Assembly (NCBI RefSeq): GCF_028369135.1
Contig: NZ_JAPWHW010000017.1
Location: 1-64,000 of the forward strand
Length of the DNA: 64,000 bases
Source: Roseovarius sp. ZX-A-9
GTDB lineage: Bacteria; Pseudomonadota; Alphaproteobacteria; Rhodobacterales; Rhodobacteraceae
Direction: 5' to 3'
Under the pieces are notes generated by a model. It did not search any database, was not told where the DNA came from, and saw only the letters and a program-made list of their open reading frames with translations. This document shows positions 33,657 to 42,675 of this stretch, piece by piece; position 1 is the first letter of the stretch; each line of letters opens with the position of its first letter. The translations under genes were made by a program, and so were the position numbers.

Positions 33657-34814
33657 ATGAACAATTTTGACTTTCGCAATCCGACACATATCATATTTGG
33701 CAAGGGCCGTATTGCGGATCTAAAGGATCAGGTTCCGGCTGAGGCAAAGGTGCTGATCCTCTATGGTGGAGGCAGCGCGGAGAAAACAGGCGTCCTTGGT
33801 CAGGTGCGTGCGGCACTTGCGGGCCGGACCTTGGTCGAATTTGGCGGCATTGAGCCCAATCCGCGCTTCGCCACTGCGCTGAAAGCTGTCGAGGTGATTG
33901 GCCAAGAAGGGATCACCTTCCTGTTGGCTGTCGGCGGTGGTTCCGTTATTGACGCCACCAAATTTATCGCGGCGGCGGCCAAATATGATGGCGACGCCTG
34001 GGACATCCTGACATCTCGCGGGTCGGTCATCACGCAAGCGCTGCCCTTTGGCACCGTGTTGACCTTGCCCGCCACCGGTTCGGAGATGAACTCTGGCGCT
34101 GTGATCACCAATCCCGAGAAGGGCGCTAAGCTTCCGTTTGGTAGCCCACATTGCTACCCGGTTTTCTCGGTGCTGGACCCCGAGGTCACTTACACGCTGC
34201 CGCCCCGTCAAATCGCGAACGGCGTGGCCGACGCGTTTGTTCACATCATCGAACAATATCTGACCTATCCATCCGCCGCGCGCGTTCAGGACGGTTTTGC
34301 CGAAACCCTGCTACGCACCCTGATCGAGCTTGGGCCCAAAGCCCTTGAAACGCCGGAGGACTATGACGTTCGCGCCAACCTGATGTGGACAGCAACGCTG
34401 GCCCTGAATGGCCTGATCGGCGCAGGTGTCCCGCAGGACTGGGCAAGCCATATGATCGGACATGAGATTACCGCGCTCAATGACACCGACCACGCCCGCA
34501 CACTGGCTGTCGTGTTGCCGTCACTGATGAACGACCAACGTGGCCCCAAACGCGAGAAACTGCTGCAATATGCTGCCAATGTTTGGGACATCCGCGAGGG
34601 ATCTGATGATGCGCGGATTGATGCCGTGATCGAGGCAACACGCGGGTTCTTTGAACAGATGGGCATCAAAACCCGACTCGGCGATTACGCAATTGCTGCA
34701 CCTGAAATTGATCTTATCGTCGCCGCCTTGAAGGATCACGGCATGACCGCCCTTGGCGAACAAAATGCCATCACCCCCGAAGATGCCCGCCGCATTCTTG
34801 AAACAGCCTTGTAG
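33657..34814 (+). CDS. Iron-containing-type alcohol dehydrogenase, YqhD-like aldehyde reductase
   Basis: The 385-residue protein resembles YqhD: FRNPTHIIFGKGRI, LLAVGGGSVIDATKFIA, PATGSEMNSGAVITN, and metal-site residues in NGVADAFVHIIEQYLT and HMIGHEITALNDTDHARTLA. YqhD uses NADPH to reduce short aldehydes, including acrolein and malondialdehyde made by lipid peroxidation. Position behind ohr fits removal of peroxidation products. The next gene follows within about 10 bases. Confidence 0.9.
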   Translation: MNNFDFRNPTHIIFGKGRIADLKDQVPAEAKVLILYGGGSAEKTGVLGQVRAALAGRTLVEFGGIEPNPRFATALKAVEVIGQEGITFLLAVGGGSVIDATKFIAAAAKYDGDAWDILTSRGSVITQALPFGTVLTLPATGSEMNSGAVITNPEKGAKLPFGSPHCYPVFSVLDPEVTYTLPPRQIANGVADAFVHIIEQYLTYPSAARVQDGFAETLLRTLIELGPKALETPEDYDVRANLMWTATLALNGLIGAGVPQDWASHMIGHEITALNDTDHARTLAVVLPSLMNDQRGPKREKLLQYAANVWDIREGSDDARIDAVIEATRGFFEQMGIKTRLGDYAIAAPEIDLIVAALKDHGMTALGEQNAITPEDARRILETAL

Positions 34815-34826
34815 GAGATGATGACC

Positions 34827-35864
34827 ATGGCACAGACTGAAACAGTAAACCGCCAGCTTGTGTTGGCGGAACGCCCCAAAGGCGAACCGACCAAGGACAC
34901 GCTTCGCTTGGTCGAAGGGGACGTCCCCTCCCCCGGTGCTGGGCAGATGCTTCTGCGCACCGAATATCTGTCGCTGGACCCTTATATGCGGGGGCGCATG
35001 AGCGATGCGCCATCTTACGCCGCGCCGGTGGAAATTGATGGCGTGATGGAGGGCGGCACAGTGGCTCAGGTCGTCACCTCAAAGGTTGATGGCTTTGCGC
35101 CGGGCGACTGGGTGCTCAGCTTCAATGGCTGGCAGGATTACGCGCTGTCGGATGGCACGCGGATCACGAATCTGGGCACCTCGCCTGCACACCCGTCTTG
35201 GGCGCTCGGTATCATGGGTATGCCCGGATTTACCGCTTGGGCGGGTCTGACGCAAATTGGCGCGCCAAAGCCGGGCGAAACCATCGCCGTGGCGGCCGCA
35301 ACCGGCCCTGTCGGGGCCACTGTGGGCCAGATCGGCAAGATCCTTGGCTGCCGCGTGGTCGGCATCGCGGGCGGGCCAGAGAAATGCGCCTATGCGGTCA
35401 ATGAGTTGGGTTTTGATGCCTGTATCGATCACAAGGCAGATGACTTTGCCGAACAGCTTGCAAAGGCCAGTCCCGATGGCATCGATGTCTATTTCGAAAA
35501 TGTCGGCGGCAAGGTCCTCGACGGGGTCATCCCGCTGTTGAATCCAAACTCACGGGTGCCGGTCTGCGGATTGATCTCTCAGTATAATGCGACTGACTTG
35601 CCCAAAGGACCGGACCGGATGAATTGGCTTATGGGTCAAATCCTGCGCAAGAAGATCAAGGTGCAGGGCTTCATCATCTTTGACGACTTCGGCCACCTCT
35701 ACCCGGATTTTGCCAAAGACATGGGGGCGTGGATCGAAAGCGGCCAAATCAAGTACCGCGAAGAGATCATCGACGGTTTGGAAAATGCGCTCGAAGCCTT
35801 CATTGGCCTGCTGAATGGCGAAAACTTTGGCAAGCGCGTGATCCGCGTCGGCCAGAAAAAATAG
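34827..35864 (+). CDS. NADP-dependent oxidoreductase (CurA / 2-alkenal reductase type MDR)
   Basis: The 345-residue protein is a zinc-free medium-chain reductase: EYLSLDPYMRGRM near the N-terminus, VAAATGPVGATVGQIGKILG as the nucleotide loop, GGPEKCAYAVNELGFDACIDHK, YFENVGGKVLDGVIPLL. Relatives reduce the C=C bond of alkenals and enones with NADPH. Of three in-frame ATGs (34818, 34821, 34827), 34827 has the best distance from AGGAG. It lies between yqhD-like and DJ-1-like genes. Confidence 0.88.
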   Translation: MAQTETVNRQLVLAERPKGEPTKDTLRLVEGDVPSPGAGQMLLRTEYLSLDPYMRGRMSDAPSYAAPVEIDGVMEGGTVAQVVTSKVDGFAPGDWVLSFNGWQDYALSDGTRITNLGTSPAHPSWALGIMGMPGFTAWAGLTQIGAPKPGETIAVAAATGPVGATVGQIGKILGCRVVGIAGGPEKCAYAVNELGFDACIDHKADDFAEQLAKASPDGIDVYFENVGGKVLDGVIPLLNPNSRVPVCGLISQYNATDLPKGPDRMNWLMGQILRKKIKVQGFIIFDDFGHLYPDFAKDMGAWIESGQIKYREEIIDGLENALEAFIGLLNGENFGKRVIRVGQKK

Positions 35865-35873
35865 GAAAATAAC

Positions 35874-36551
35874 ATGAAAATTCTGATGGTACTGACATCC
35901 CACGACACACTCGGGGACACAGGCAAGAAAACCGGCTTCTGGCTGGAGGAGTTTGCGGCCCCCTATTACGTCTTCAAGGACGCCGGAGCAGACATTATAC
36001 TGGCCTCGCCCAAAGGGGGACAGCCGCCGATTGATCCGTCCAGCGACAGCGCTGACGCACAGACCGACGACACCCGTCGGTTCAAAGACGATCCAGAGAC
36101 GCAAAAGCATCTTGCGACGACGCTGAAGCTTTCGGATGTAACCGAAGACGGGTTCGACGCCATCTTCTATCCGGGCGGCCACGGCCCTTTGTGGGATCTG
36201 GCCGAAAGCGCGGACAGCAAACGCCTGATCGAGGCCTTCGCCGCCGCCGACTTGCCTGTCGGCGCAGTTTGCCACGCCCCCGCCGTGTTCCGCCACACCC
36301 AAGGCGCGGACGGCAAACCGCTGGTGTCTGGCCGCCGGGTGACGGGTTTTACCAACACCGAAGAAGAGGCCGTCGGCCTTACCGATGTTGTGCCGTTCTT
36401 GGTGGAAGACATGCTGAAAGCCAATGGTGGCCAGTATGAAAAAGGGGCGGATTGGGCCAGCTTCGTGCTGTGTGACGGAAAACTCGTCACCGGCCAGAAC
36501 CCCGCCTCATCCGCCACCGCCGCGCAAGAGATCCTCGGGCTGCTGAAGTAG
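35874..36551 (+). CDS. DJ-1/PfpI family protein, Hsp31/glyoxalase III-like
   Basis: The 225-residue protein has the DJ-1 fold signatures: GFWLEEFAAPYYVFKDAGADI with the conserved Glu, FYPGGHGPLWDL, and the nucleophile elbow GAVCHAPAVF with catalytic Cys. Related enzymes convert methylglyoxal to lactate without glutathione. Spacing is 9 bases after the oxidoreductase and 10 before the GST-like gene. Confidence 0.88.
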   Translation: MKILMVLTSHDTLGDTGKKTGFWLEEFAAPYYVFKDAGADIILASPKGGQPPIDPSSDSADAQTDDTRRFKDDPETQKHLATTLKLSDVTEDGFDAIFYPGGHGPLWDLAESADSKRLIEAFAAADLPVGAVCHAPAVFRHTQGADGKPLVSGRRVTGFTNTEEEAVGLTDVVPFLVEDMLKANGGQYEKGADWASFVLCDGKLVTGQNPASSATAAQEILGLLK

Positions 36552-36561
36552 GAGAAAAACG

Positions 36562-37494
36562 ATGGTCGACCTGATCCTGCACCACTATGAAGCCTCTCCC
36601 TATTCCGAAAAAATCAGAACTTTGATGGGCTTCAAGGGGCTGTCATGGTCATCGGTCATCGTGCCTCCTATTGCGCCAAAGGCTGATCTGCTGGCCTTGA
36701 CGGGTGGCTACAGGCGGGCCCCAGTGCTTCAGATCGGGGCGGATATCTACTGTGATTCCGCCCTGATCGCCGCCGAGCTTGACCAGCGGTTTCCGGCGCG
36801 CGCCCTTGCCCCGAACACTGTGGGCACAGCAACCCCGTTGCTCGACAATTGGGCGGACCGCATTTTGTTCTGGCAAGTGGTTCGTTACAGCATGGGTCTG
36901 TGCGCTGATGCCGTTCCCCCAGCCCTGATCCATGACCGCGAGGCGTTTTGGGATCACAAGATTGATCTGGACGGCCTGAAAGTGGATGTCGGCTATCATC
37001 GCGGCCAAATTACAACAGGGCTTGGTTGGCTTGAGAACCTGCTGGGTAGCGCCGATTTCTTTGCCGGGGACACGCCCGCGCTGACTGATCTGGCACTCTA
37101 TCATGTGGTTTGGTTTTTTGCCAAAGCTGACACAGCCGCCAGCGGCAGCGGTCTATCGCTGTTCCCGGCATTGTCGGCATGGATGGCGCGCATTGCGGAG
37201 TTCGGTCACGGCACACGAACCGAATTGGCGCCTGCTGAAGCGATCAACATCGCGCTTTCGGCGCCCCCCGCCCCCCTTCCAGAAACGGGAGCTGCACATC
37301 CCGCGATAGGCGCGCCGGTACAGGTTCTGGTCGATGAATTCGGCACGGAAGTCATCGACGGTACGCTGGCCCATATCGACGACACCCGCATCATTCTGCA
37401 TCGGGACACGCCACAGGTGGGAACGGTTGCCGTGCATTTCCCGCGACACGGCTATCCGCTTCGTACAACTCTAATCCAAGGGAAAGACACATGA
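36562..37494 (+). CDS. Glutathione S-transferase-like protein
   Basis: The 310-residue protein starts with a thioredoxin-like GST domain (LILHHYEASPYSEKIRTLMGFKGL, RRAPVLQIGADIYCDSALIAAELD) and a helical GST C-terminal domain (FFAGDTPALTDLALYHVVWF). An extra part of about 80 residues at the C-terminus is beyond the usual GST length and has no motif I know. It would conjugate or reduce electrophiles. Its stop overlaps the start of the haem-protein gene (ATGA at 37491). Confidence 0.85.
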   Translation: MVDLILHHYEASPYSEKIRTLMGFKGLSWSSVIVPPIAPKADLLALTGGYRRAPVLQIGADIYCDSALIAAELDQRFPARALAPNTVGTATPLLDNWADRILFWQVVRYSMGLCADAVPPALIHDREAFWDHKIDLDGLKVDVGYHRGQITTGLGWLENLLGSADFFAGDTPALTDLALYHVVWFFAKADTAASGSGLSLFPALSAWMARIAEFGHGTRTELAPAEAINIALSAPPAPLPETGAAHPAIGAPVQVLVDEFGTEVIDGTLAHIDDTRIILHRDTPQVGTVAVHFPRHGYPLRTTLIQGKDT

Positions 37495-38054
37495 AAATAC
37501 TAAGTCTGTGTGGTCGATTTAACGCCATACTGGTGACCGCTGCGGCCTTGCTTGCCGCATCATTCATTGCTCTCCCAATCCAGGCCGAAATCTCAGCCCA
37601 AGCCAATATTGAGATTGAGGCCACCTCGGATATGTTTGGCTGCATTTATGATTTCCCCAAAGTGCGCAACACCTTCCTGTTCCATTCCGACCCAGAAAAG
37701 CTCAAGGAAGCCATCCGTATTTTTACCGACCGCGTGCCTGATATCGAATACCCGGTCGGCACGGTGATGCAGCTTGTCCCGTTTGAAGCGATGATCAAAC
37801 ACTCGAGCGCAGACTACCCGGACAGCAATGGCTGGGAATTTCTTGCCCTCGACGTGACGGCGGAGAGCACGACGATTACCAGCCGGGGCGATCACGCGGT
37901 CAACTTTGAGGGGCGTGAGTGCCTGAGCTGCCACGCTGCTGGCTTTGAGTACGATTTCGTTTGCGAGAAAGAGCACGGCTGCGAGCCACTGTCTATCGAC
38001 GACGAAGAGATTGCTGCTTTTCAGGCCGCTGATCCTCGTTGCACACAACCCTAA
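37491..38054 (+). CDS. Exported c-type haem protein, cytochrome P460-like
   Basis: The 187-residue protein has a long signal peptide (about residues 1-32, AALLAASFIALPIQA) and one haem-binding CLSCH motif near residue 144, inside RECLSCHAAGFEYDFVCEKEHGCEPL. The part before it (YPVGTVMQLVPFEAMI, WEFLALDV) resembles the P460/DUF domain found with this motif. P460-type proteins act on hydroxylamine or NO, but the cross-linking Lys cannot be judged by eye. Two extra Cys follow the haem site. A periplasmic haem protein in an operon of cytosolic detoxifying enzymes is unusual. Confidence 0.7.
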   Translation: MKILSLCGRFNAILVTAAALLAASFIALPIQAEISAQANIEIEATSDMFGCIYDFPKVRNTFLFHSDPEKLKEAIRIFTDRVPDIEYPVGTVMQLVPFEAMIKHSSADYPDSNGWEFLALDVTAESTTITSRGDHAVNFEGRECLSCHAAGFEYDFVCEKEHGCEPLSIDDEEIAAFQAADPRCTQP

Positions 38055-38070
38055 TTCAAGGAGAAAACAC

Positions 38071-39057
38071 ATGAAAACGCGTAATCTGGGTGGCGGACTG
38101 GGATCCGTATCAGCCATTGGGCTTGGCTGCATGGGCATGTCCGAATTCTACGGCCCGACCAACCGCGATCAATCCTATGAAACGCTGGACCGTGCGCTTG
38201 AATTGGGTGTCACGTTCTACGATACCGCCGATACCTACGGTATCGGCGCGAATGAAACCTTGTTGTCGGATTTCGTCCGGCAAAACCGGGACAACGTCAC
38301 GCTGGCGACCAAGTTCGCAATCATCCGATCCGACGATCCGGCCGTACGACACATCGACAGCAGCCCGGCCTACATGAAACAGGCGGTCGAGGCGTCGCTG
38401 AAACGTCTGGGGATTGATCAGATCGACCTCTATTACGCGCATCGCCTTGATGGGGTGACCCCGATCGAGGACACGGTCGGAGCGATGGCCGATCTTATCA
38501 AAGAAGGTAAGATCAGGGGGATCGGGTTAAGCGAAATCTCCGCACAAACTTTGCGTCGGGCAAATGCGGTGCACCCGGTTGCGGCGGTTCAGACAGAGTA
38601 TTCGCTGTGGTCGCGAGACCCAGAGGCAGAGATGCTGGCCACGTGCGCCGAATTGGGTACGGCTTTTGTACCCTACAGCCCGCTTGGGCGCGGCTTTCTG
38701 ACCGGCAAGGTCACCACACTAAGCGACCTGGCTGATGATGATTTCCGGCACACCCAGCCGCGCTTTGCCGATGGAAATCTGGATCAGAATCTGAACTTGC
38801 TGGAGCAATACCGTGCCATCGCCGACAGCGCCGGATGCTCGCCTGCGCAACTGGCGCTCGCATGGGTCTTGGCCCAAGGCGATCATATTGTTCCGATCCC
38901 GGGCACCAAACGGCGCACCTATCTTGAAGACAATATTGGGGCCGCCGATGTCACACTAACCGAGGACATTCTCACCCGCCTCGACACCTTGTTCCCACGC
39001 GGCGCTGCCGCTGGCGACCGTTACACGGAACAAGGGATGCAGATGACCAATCTGTAG
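38071..39057 (+). CDS. Aldo/keto reductase
   Basis: The 328-residue TIM-barrel reductase shows GLGCMGMSEFYG, FYDTADTYGIGANE with Asp and Tyr of the active site, VTLATKF with Lys, IDLYYAHRLDG with His, and the NADPH site IPGTKRRTYLEDNI. It is close to YghZ/AKR13-type enzymes that reduce methylglyoxal and other aldehydes. The start at 38071 has GGAG upstream. It is the last gene of the TetR-controlled operon; a GC-rich hairpin follows. Confidence 0.92.
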   Translation: MKTRNLGGGLGSVSAIGLGCMGMSEFYGPTNRDQSYETLDRALELGVTFYDTADTYGIGANETLLSDFVRQNRDNVTLATKFAIIRSDDPAVRHIDSSPAYMKQAVEASLKRLGIDQIDLYYAHRLDGVTPIEDTVGAMADLIKEGKIRGIGLSEISAQTLRRANAVHPVAAVQTEYSLWSRDPEAEMLATCAELGTAFVPYSPLGRGFLTGKVTTLSDLADDDFRHTQPRFADGNLDQNLNLLEQYRAIADSAGCSPAQLALAWVLAQGDHIVPIPGTKRRTYLEDNIGAADVTLTEDILTRLDTLFPRGAAAGDRYTEQGMQMTNL

Positions 39058-39086
39058 ATCGGAAACCCTGCATTGCAAGCTCGATT

Positions 39087-39123
39087 GGCGGCGCAGCGCC
39101 TTTAACCTAAGCCCTGCGCCGCC
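39087..39123 (+). terminator. GC hairpin after the aldo/keto reductase gene
   Basis: GGCGGCGCAG and CTGCGCCGCC form a perfect 10-bp stem with a 17-base loop, 30 bases past the stop. No U-tract follows, so it may be a weak or Rho-assisted terminator. The remaining bases to 39226 show no gene. Confidence 0.4.
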
Positions 39124-39226
39124 GCCACAAATTCGCCCCCAAAACGACCGGATCAGGCGTTGGCCACATCCGACACGCCCAAAGCAACCGGCCCACCCCT
39201 TTGTCCCAAATTCACTCTCCTGCCAG

Positions 39227-39343
39227 TGTCGCGTAGCCCTTAATTGCGAGACGGAAAATTAAACAAAATCAATGGCCAAGCGTTGCCCTTAAATGTGATA
39301 TTTTGCCTTTAAATCCGAGATTTTTGCCGCTAAAGGTGAGACG
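39227..39343 (+). repeat. Left end with four transposase-binding repeats
   Basis: After TGTCGCGT come four copies of a GCC(C/T/G)(T/C)TAAA-type repeat: 39236-39253, 39285-39300, 39305-39320 and 39326-39343. The fullest form is GCC-N-TTAA-N4-GAGACG. Arrays of this kind at both ends are the TnsB/TniA-binding sites of this transposon class. Confidence 0.75.
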
Positions 39344-39366
39344 GGGCTCACAGGGCTGGTCGATCA

Positions 39367-41007
39367 GTGGCGAAGCAATACGATAGTGAAGAAGCTGAGG
39401 TTATCGGCGCAGAGGATCAGCGTCGAGCAATGGTCCTGCGCCCATTGGTTCAGGTCTATCTCTCTGGGACCGGCAGCTTGGAAAGCGGGATCCGTGATGC
39501 AGTCTGGGAACTCGGGGTAAGCCGTGCGACGGTCTGGCGGTGGATCCGGCGGCTTGCCGAAGGGGGCGGTCGGACCAGTGCGATTGTTCCTCGGAAACGT
39601 GGCCGACCGTCAGGAACCGTGATGGTGTCTGACGAGGTTGAAGCGATCATCGAAGATCACCTCACGCGATACTACTTGCGGCGAGAGCGTTCCAGCTTGG
39701 CGCGGGTTGTGAGCGAAATCCGCAATGCTTGCGGTGAGCGAGGGTTTCAGCGGCCCACGCGTCGGACAGTTCAGCGGCGACTTGATGCAATTGATGCGCG
39801 CGAAGTCATCAAAGCGCGCGAGGGTGCGAAGGCTGCGCGGCAGCGCTTCGCGCCGGTGACGGGAAAGAACAAGGCAGAACTGCCGCTGGACGTCGTGCAG
39901 ATCGATCACACGCCGGCAGATATTATCCTCGTCGACAGTTTCGAGCGCAAACCGATCGGCCGACCTTGGGTGACATTGGCAATCGATGTGGCCAGCCGCA
40001 TGGTGACGGGCTACCATGTGAGCTTCGAGGCACCGTCTCGTTTGTCAGTGGCCTTGTGCCTTACGCGGGCCGTTGCTCCCAAGGCAGAACTGCTGACCGA
40101 CCTTGATTGCGCCGTTCCGTGGCCTGCGCAGGGCAAGCCGCACAGCATTCACGTCGACAATGGTCGCGATTTCCGGTCGCAGGCCTTTCAGTCGGCATGT
40201 GCTGAATGGGGGATCAATCTGGTCTACCGACCGCCGGGAAGTCCGCACTTTGGTGGGCATGTCGAGCGGCTGATCGGGACCATGATGGGTGCGGTGCATC
40301 TCCTGCCGGGAACAACGCAGTCGTCGGTCGCGGCCAAGGGCGGCTATGATGCGGAAGCCATGGCGGCGATGACCTTAGGCGAGTTCGATCGATGGTTTGC
40401 CTTGGAAATCTGCCGCTACAACAACAGCATTCATTCGAGCCTCGGCTGCACGCCTGTCGCCAAATGGGAAGCGCTTGCCGGGGAATTGTCCGGCGACATC
40501 CCCTTTGACATGGAGGCATTTCGGGTGAGTTTCCTGCCAAGTGAGCAGCGGCAGGTTCGGCGGGACGGTATCCATCTGTTCGACCTGCGCTACTGGTCAG
40601 ACGCTCTGGCTGGCTATATCGGTCGCCGGGACGGAAAGGTGGTTGTCCGCTACGATCCCCGCGACCTCTCGGCCGTCTGGGTCGAACTGGATGGCGGCAG
40701 ATGCGTCGAGGCCCGGTACCGAAATCTGGAAATTCCACCAGTGTCGCTCTGGGAATACCGCGAAGCCATGCAAAAAGCACGGGCCATGGGAAAGGTGGGC
40801 ACGAATGAGTTGGTGCTCGCCGAACTGATCCGGCAGCAACGCCAGATCGAAGGCGAAAGCCGACTTCTGACCAAAGCAGAACGCCGTTCCCGTGAAAGGA
40901 AATCCGCACTGAACGGCGCGGCTGTCGATGATCAAGCATCCGAGGGGCTGCGACCGGTCGACACGAGTGATACATCGCGCCCCATGTTCAAGGTGGAGCG
41001 CTGGTGA
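39367..41007 (+). CDS. tniA: Mu-type DDE transposase TniA/TnsB
   Basis: The 546-residue transposase uses a GTG start at 39367. An N-terminal HTH region (VSRATVWRWIRRLAEGG) precedes the integrase core with DVVQIDHTPADIILVD, SIHVDNGRDFRSQAF and GGHVERLIGTMMG, giving the Asp, Asp and Glu of the active site. The Mu-type C-terminal beta part follows (VSFLPSEQRQVRRDGIHLFDLRYWSD). It cuts and joins transposon ends in Tn5053/Tn7-like systems. The tniB frame begins two bases after its stop. Confidence 0.92.
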   Translation: MAKQYDSEEAEVIGAEDQRRAMVLRPLVQVYLSGTGSLESGIRDAVWELGVSRATVWRWIRRLAEGGGRTSAIVPRKRGRPSGTVMVSDEVEAIIEDHLTRYYLRRERSSLARVVSEIRNACGERGFQRPTRRTVQRRLDAIDAREVIKAREGAKAARQRFAPVTGKNKAELPLDVVQIDHTPADIILVDSFERKPIGRPWVTLAIDVASRMVTGYHVSFEAPSRLSVALCLTRAVAPKAELLTDLDCAVPWPAQGKPHSIHVDNGRDFRSQAFQSACAEWGINLVYRPPGSPHFGGHVERLIGTMMGAVHLLPGTTQSSVAAKGGYDAEAMAAMTLGEFDRWFALEICRYNNSIHSSLGCTPVAKWEALAGELSGDIPFDMEAFRVSFLPSEQRQVRRDGIHLFDLRYWSDALAGYIGRRDGKVVVRYDPRDLSAVWVELDGGRCVEARYRNLEIPPVSLWEYREAMQKARAMGKVGTNELVLAELIRQQRQIEGESRLLTKAERRSRERKSALNGAAVDDQASEGLRPVDTSDTSRPMFKVERW

Positions 41008-41008
41008 A

Positions 41009-41887
41009 TTGAGGGCAGAAACAGAAGAAGACGGACGCATCGCCCTCATTCAATCGGACATCTGGATCGGCTTTCCGCGCGCGGAACAAGTGCTGGCCCG
41101 GTTACAGGGGCTCATTGAAATGCCAAGGCAAACCCGCATGCCTGGCCTTCTGGTGCACGGAGCCTCAGGCATCGGCAAGACGATGATCGCTCGCAACCTG
41201 TCGCGCCGCTACGCGCCGGAATACGATCCGGAGTCTGGCATTACCCACACTCCGTTGCTTCTGCTGCAGGCGCCGCCCGCCCCGGACGAGCGGCGTTTCT
41301 ATCTCCACATCCTTGCGGCCCTCGGCGCCCCTTCGTCGACGCTGAGCCTGAAGGCCCAGAGTGTTGCATCGTTGGAAGTCCGGGTCGTGGGCCTTCTGCG
41401 CGACCTCGGGCTGCGGATGATCATGATCGACGAAGTTCACAACCTTCTGGCGGGCACACACCGGGAACAGCGCAGGTTCCTCAATGTTCTAAGGTACCTC
41501 AGCAACGAACTGGAAGCATCACTGGTCTGCTTCGGTGTCAGTGAAGCAGTCGATGCCATTCGAGGTGATGTCCAACTGGCCCGGCGGCTCGATGAACATC
41601 ACCTGCCGAACTGGCGCGATGATGCCGAGTTCTCGGACATGATCCAGACCTTGATCGCAGCGATGCCGCTTGCGAAAAAGTCCAACCTGAAAGTCCGGTC
41701 GCTCAAGCAGATATTGGCACTGACCGGCGGCGTGACTTCGCGCATCTTTGCCTTGGTCAAGGACCTGTCCATCGACGCGATCGTCACCGGCGAGGAGTGC
41801 ATCACCGATGAATCCATCGCCAAATGGACACCGGTCTGGTCACGCCACGCGAACGCCCAACGACGGCTCGAGAAGTCGGGGGTGTGA
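41009..41887 (+). CDS. tniB: TniB/TnsC-type AAA+ transposition regulator
   Basis: About 292 residues. The Walker A is VHGASGIGKTMIAR and Walker B is MIMIDEVHNLLAGT; a sensor-like region RRLDEHHLPNW follows. TnsC-type ATPases bring target selection by TniQ to the transposase. No ATG lies at a sensible place; a TTG at 41009, one base after the tniA stop, begins the family-like part (RAETEEDGRIALIQSDIW). An ATG further up at 40928 would overlap tniA by 80 bases. The stop overlaps the tniQ start. Confidence 0.9.
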   Translation: MRAETEEDGRIALIQSDIWIGFPRAEQVLARLQGLIEMPRQTRMPGLLVHGASGIGKTMIARNLSRRYAPEYDPESGITHTPLLLLQAPPAPDERRFYLHILAALGAPSSTLSLKAQSVASLEVRVVGLLRDLGLRMIMIDEVHNLLAGTHREQRRFLNVLRYLSNELEASLVCFGVSEAVDAIRGDVQLARRLDEHHLPNWRDDAEFSDMIQTLIAAMPLAKKSNLKVRSLKQILALTGGVTSRIFALVKDLSIDAIVTGEECITDESIAKWTPVWSRHANAQRRLEKSGV

Positions 41888-42675
41888 CGTGTCGCCCACT
41901 ACCGAAGACGGTTGCGCCGTTACCGGATGAGTTGCTTTCGGGTTGGTTGTCGCGACTGGCTGCTTCCAATCACTGTGAGGTTTCGGAACTTCTGACACAT
42001 CTTGAAATCGACGCGCGGCACGTTGCGGCCCTCGACTATGATATCGATGTAGTGGCTGTGGATAGGATTTCCATTGCGGGGCGCATAGATCCTGTGTGCG
42101 TGCCATCCATGACCTTTGCGGCGATATCGGAAGCAGATATGCGGTTGATCGCGCAGGTGCCGTTCCAGGCTTGTCCGGCCTGCGCTGTTTGCGGCCTTTC
42201 GCTCAAACACTGGCGAATGGCATGGGCGTTCGATTGCCAACTTTGCGGTACTCGGCTTCTTCCGCTGCACGTCGGACAGAAGGGCGAAGCAGTTTCAAAG
42301 AGGCTTGTTGATCGAGCCCGGAAAGGGGCAGGGGTATTGGAACGCGCCGCTGTGTCCGGTGGTGCGCGTCAACTTCGCCGAACCTTGCGGGCGGTCACTT
42401 TCGCAATGGGGTTGCAAGCCCTTCGCGGAGATCCGGCCTTCGCGCTACAAAGCCCCAGACCGAACGTAAGGCTCTTCTGCCTCGCCGCCATTGCTGCCGC
42501 CCAATCACGTCCTCTGGCAAAGGCCGCATTGTTCAGCATGGGCGTCGACGACTATGCGCGGGTTGCCTTGCTCCGCACCTACGACAAGGAGCACCGCCTA
42601 CTTGCAACCATCGACAAGATAGCACAGCAAATGCGGAAACGTACCAACCTGCCAGACCTTGCGTCTCGCATTTAA
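41884..42675 (+). CDS. tniQ: TniQ-family target-selection protein
   Basis: The protein has 263 residues from a GTG at 41884 that overlaps the tniB stop (GTGA). The TniQ N-terminus (LPDELLSGWLSRLAASNHCEVSELLTHL) is followed by a zinc-binding Cys set (CPACAVCGLSLKHWRMAWAFDCQLCGTRL in pieces) and a helical C-terminus. It is short compared with TnsD, as in Tn5053-like TniQ. The last codons (ASRI, stop) lie in the inner right-end repeat at 42662-42679. Confidence 0.88.
   Translation: MTCRPLPKTVAPLPDELLSGWLSRLAASNHCEVSELLTHLEIDARHVAALDYDIDVVAVDRISIAGRIDPVCVPSMTFAAISEADMRLIAQVPFQACPACAVCGLSLKHWRMAWAFDCQLCGTRLLPLHVGQKGEAVSKRLVDRARKGAGVLERAAVSGGARQLRRTLRAVTFAMGLQALRGDPAFALQSPRPNVRLFCLAAIAAAQSRPLAKAALFSMGVDDYARVALLRTYDKEHRLLATIDKIAQQMRKRTNLPDLASRI

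Noticed and set aside
39236..39343. Spaced repeats as a CRISPR array
   Set aside because: Repeats are degenerate, spacers irregular (a few to about 30 bases), and they mirror the right-end repeats of the transposon; they are transposase-binding sites.
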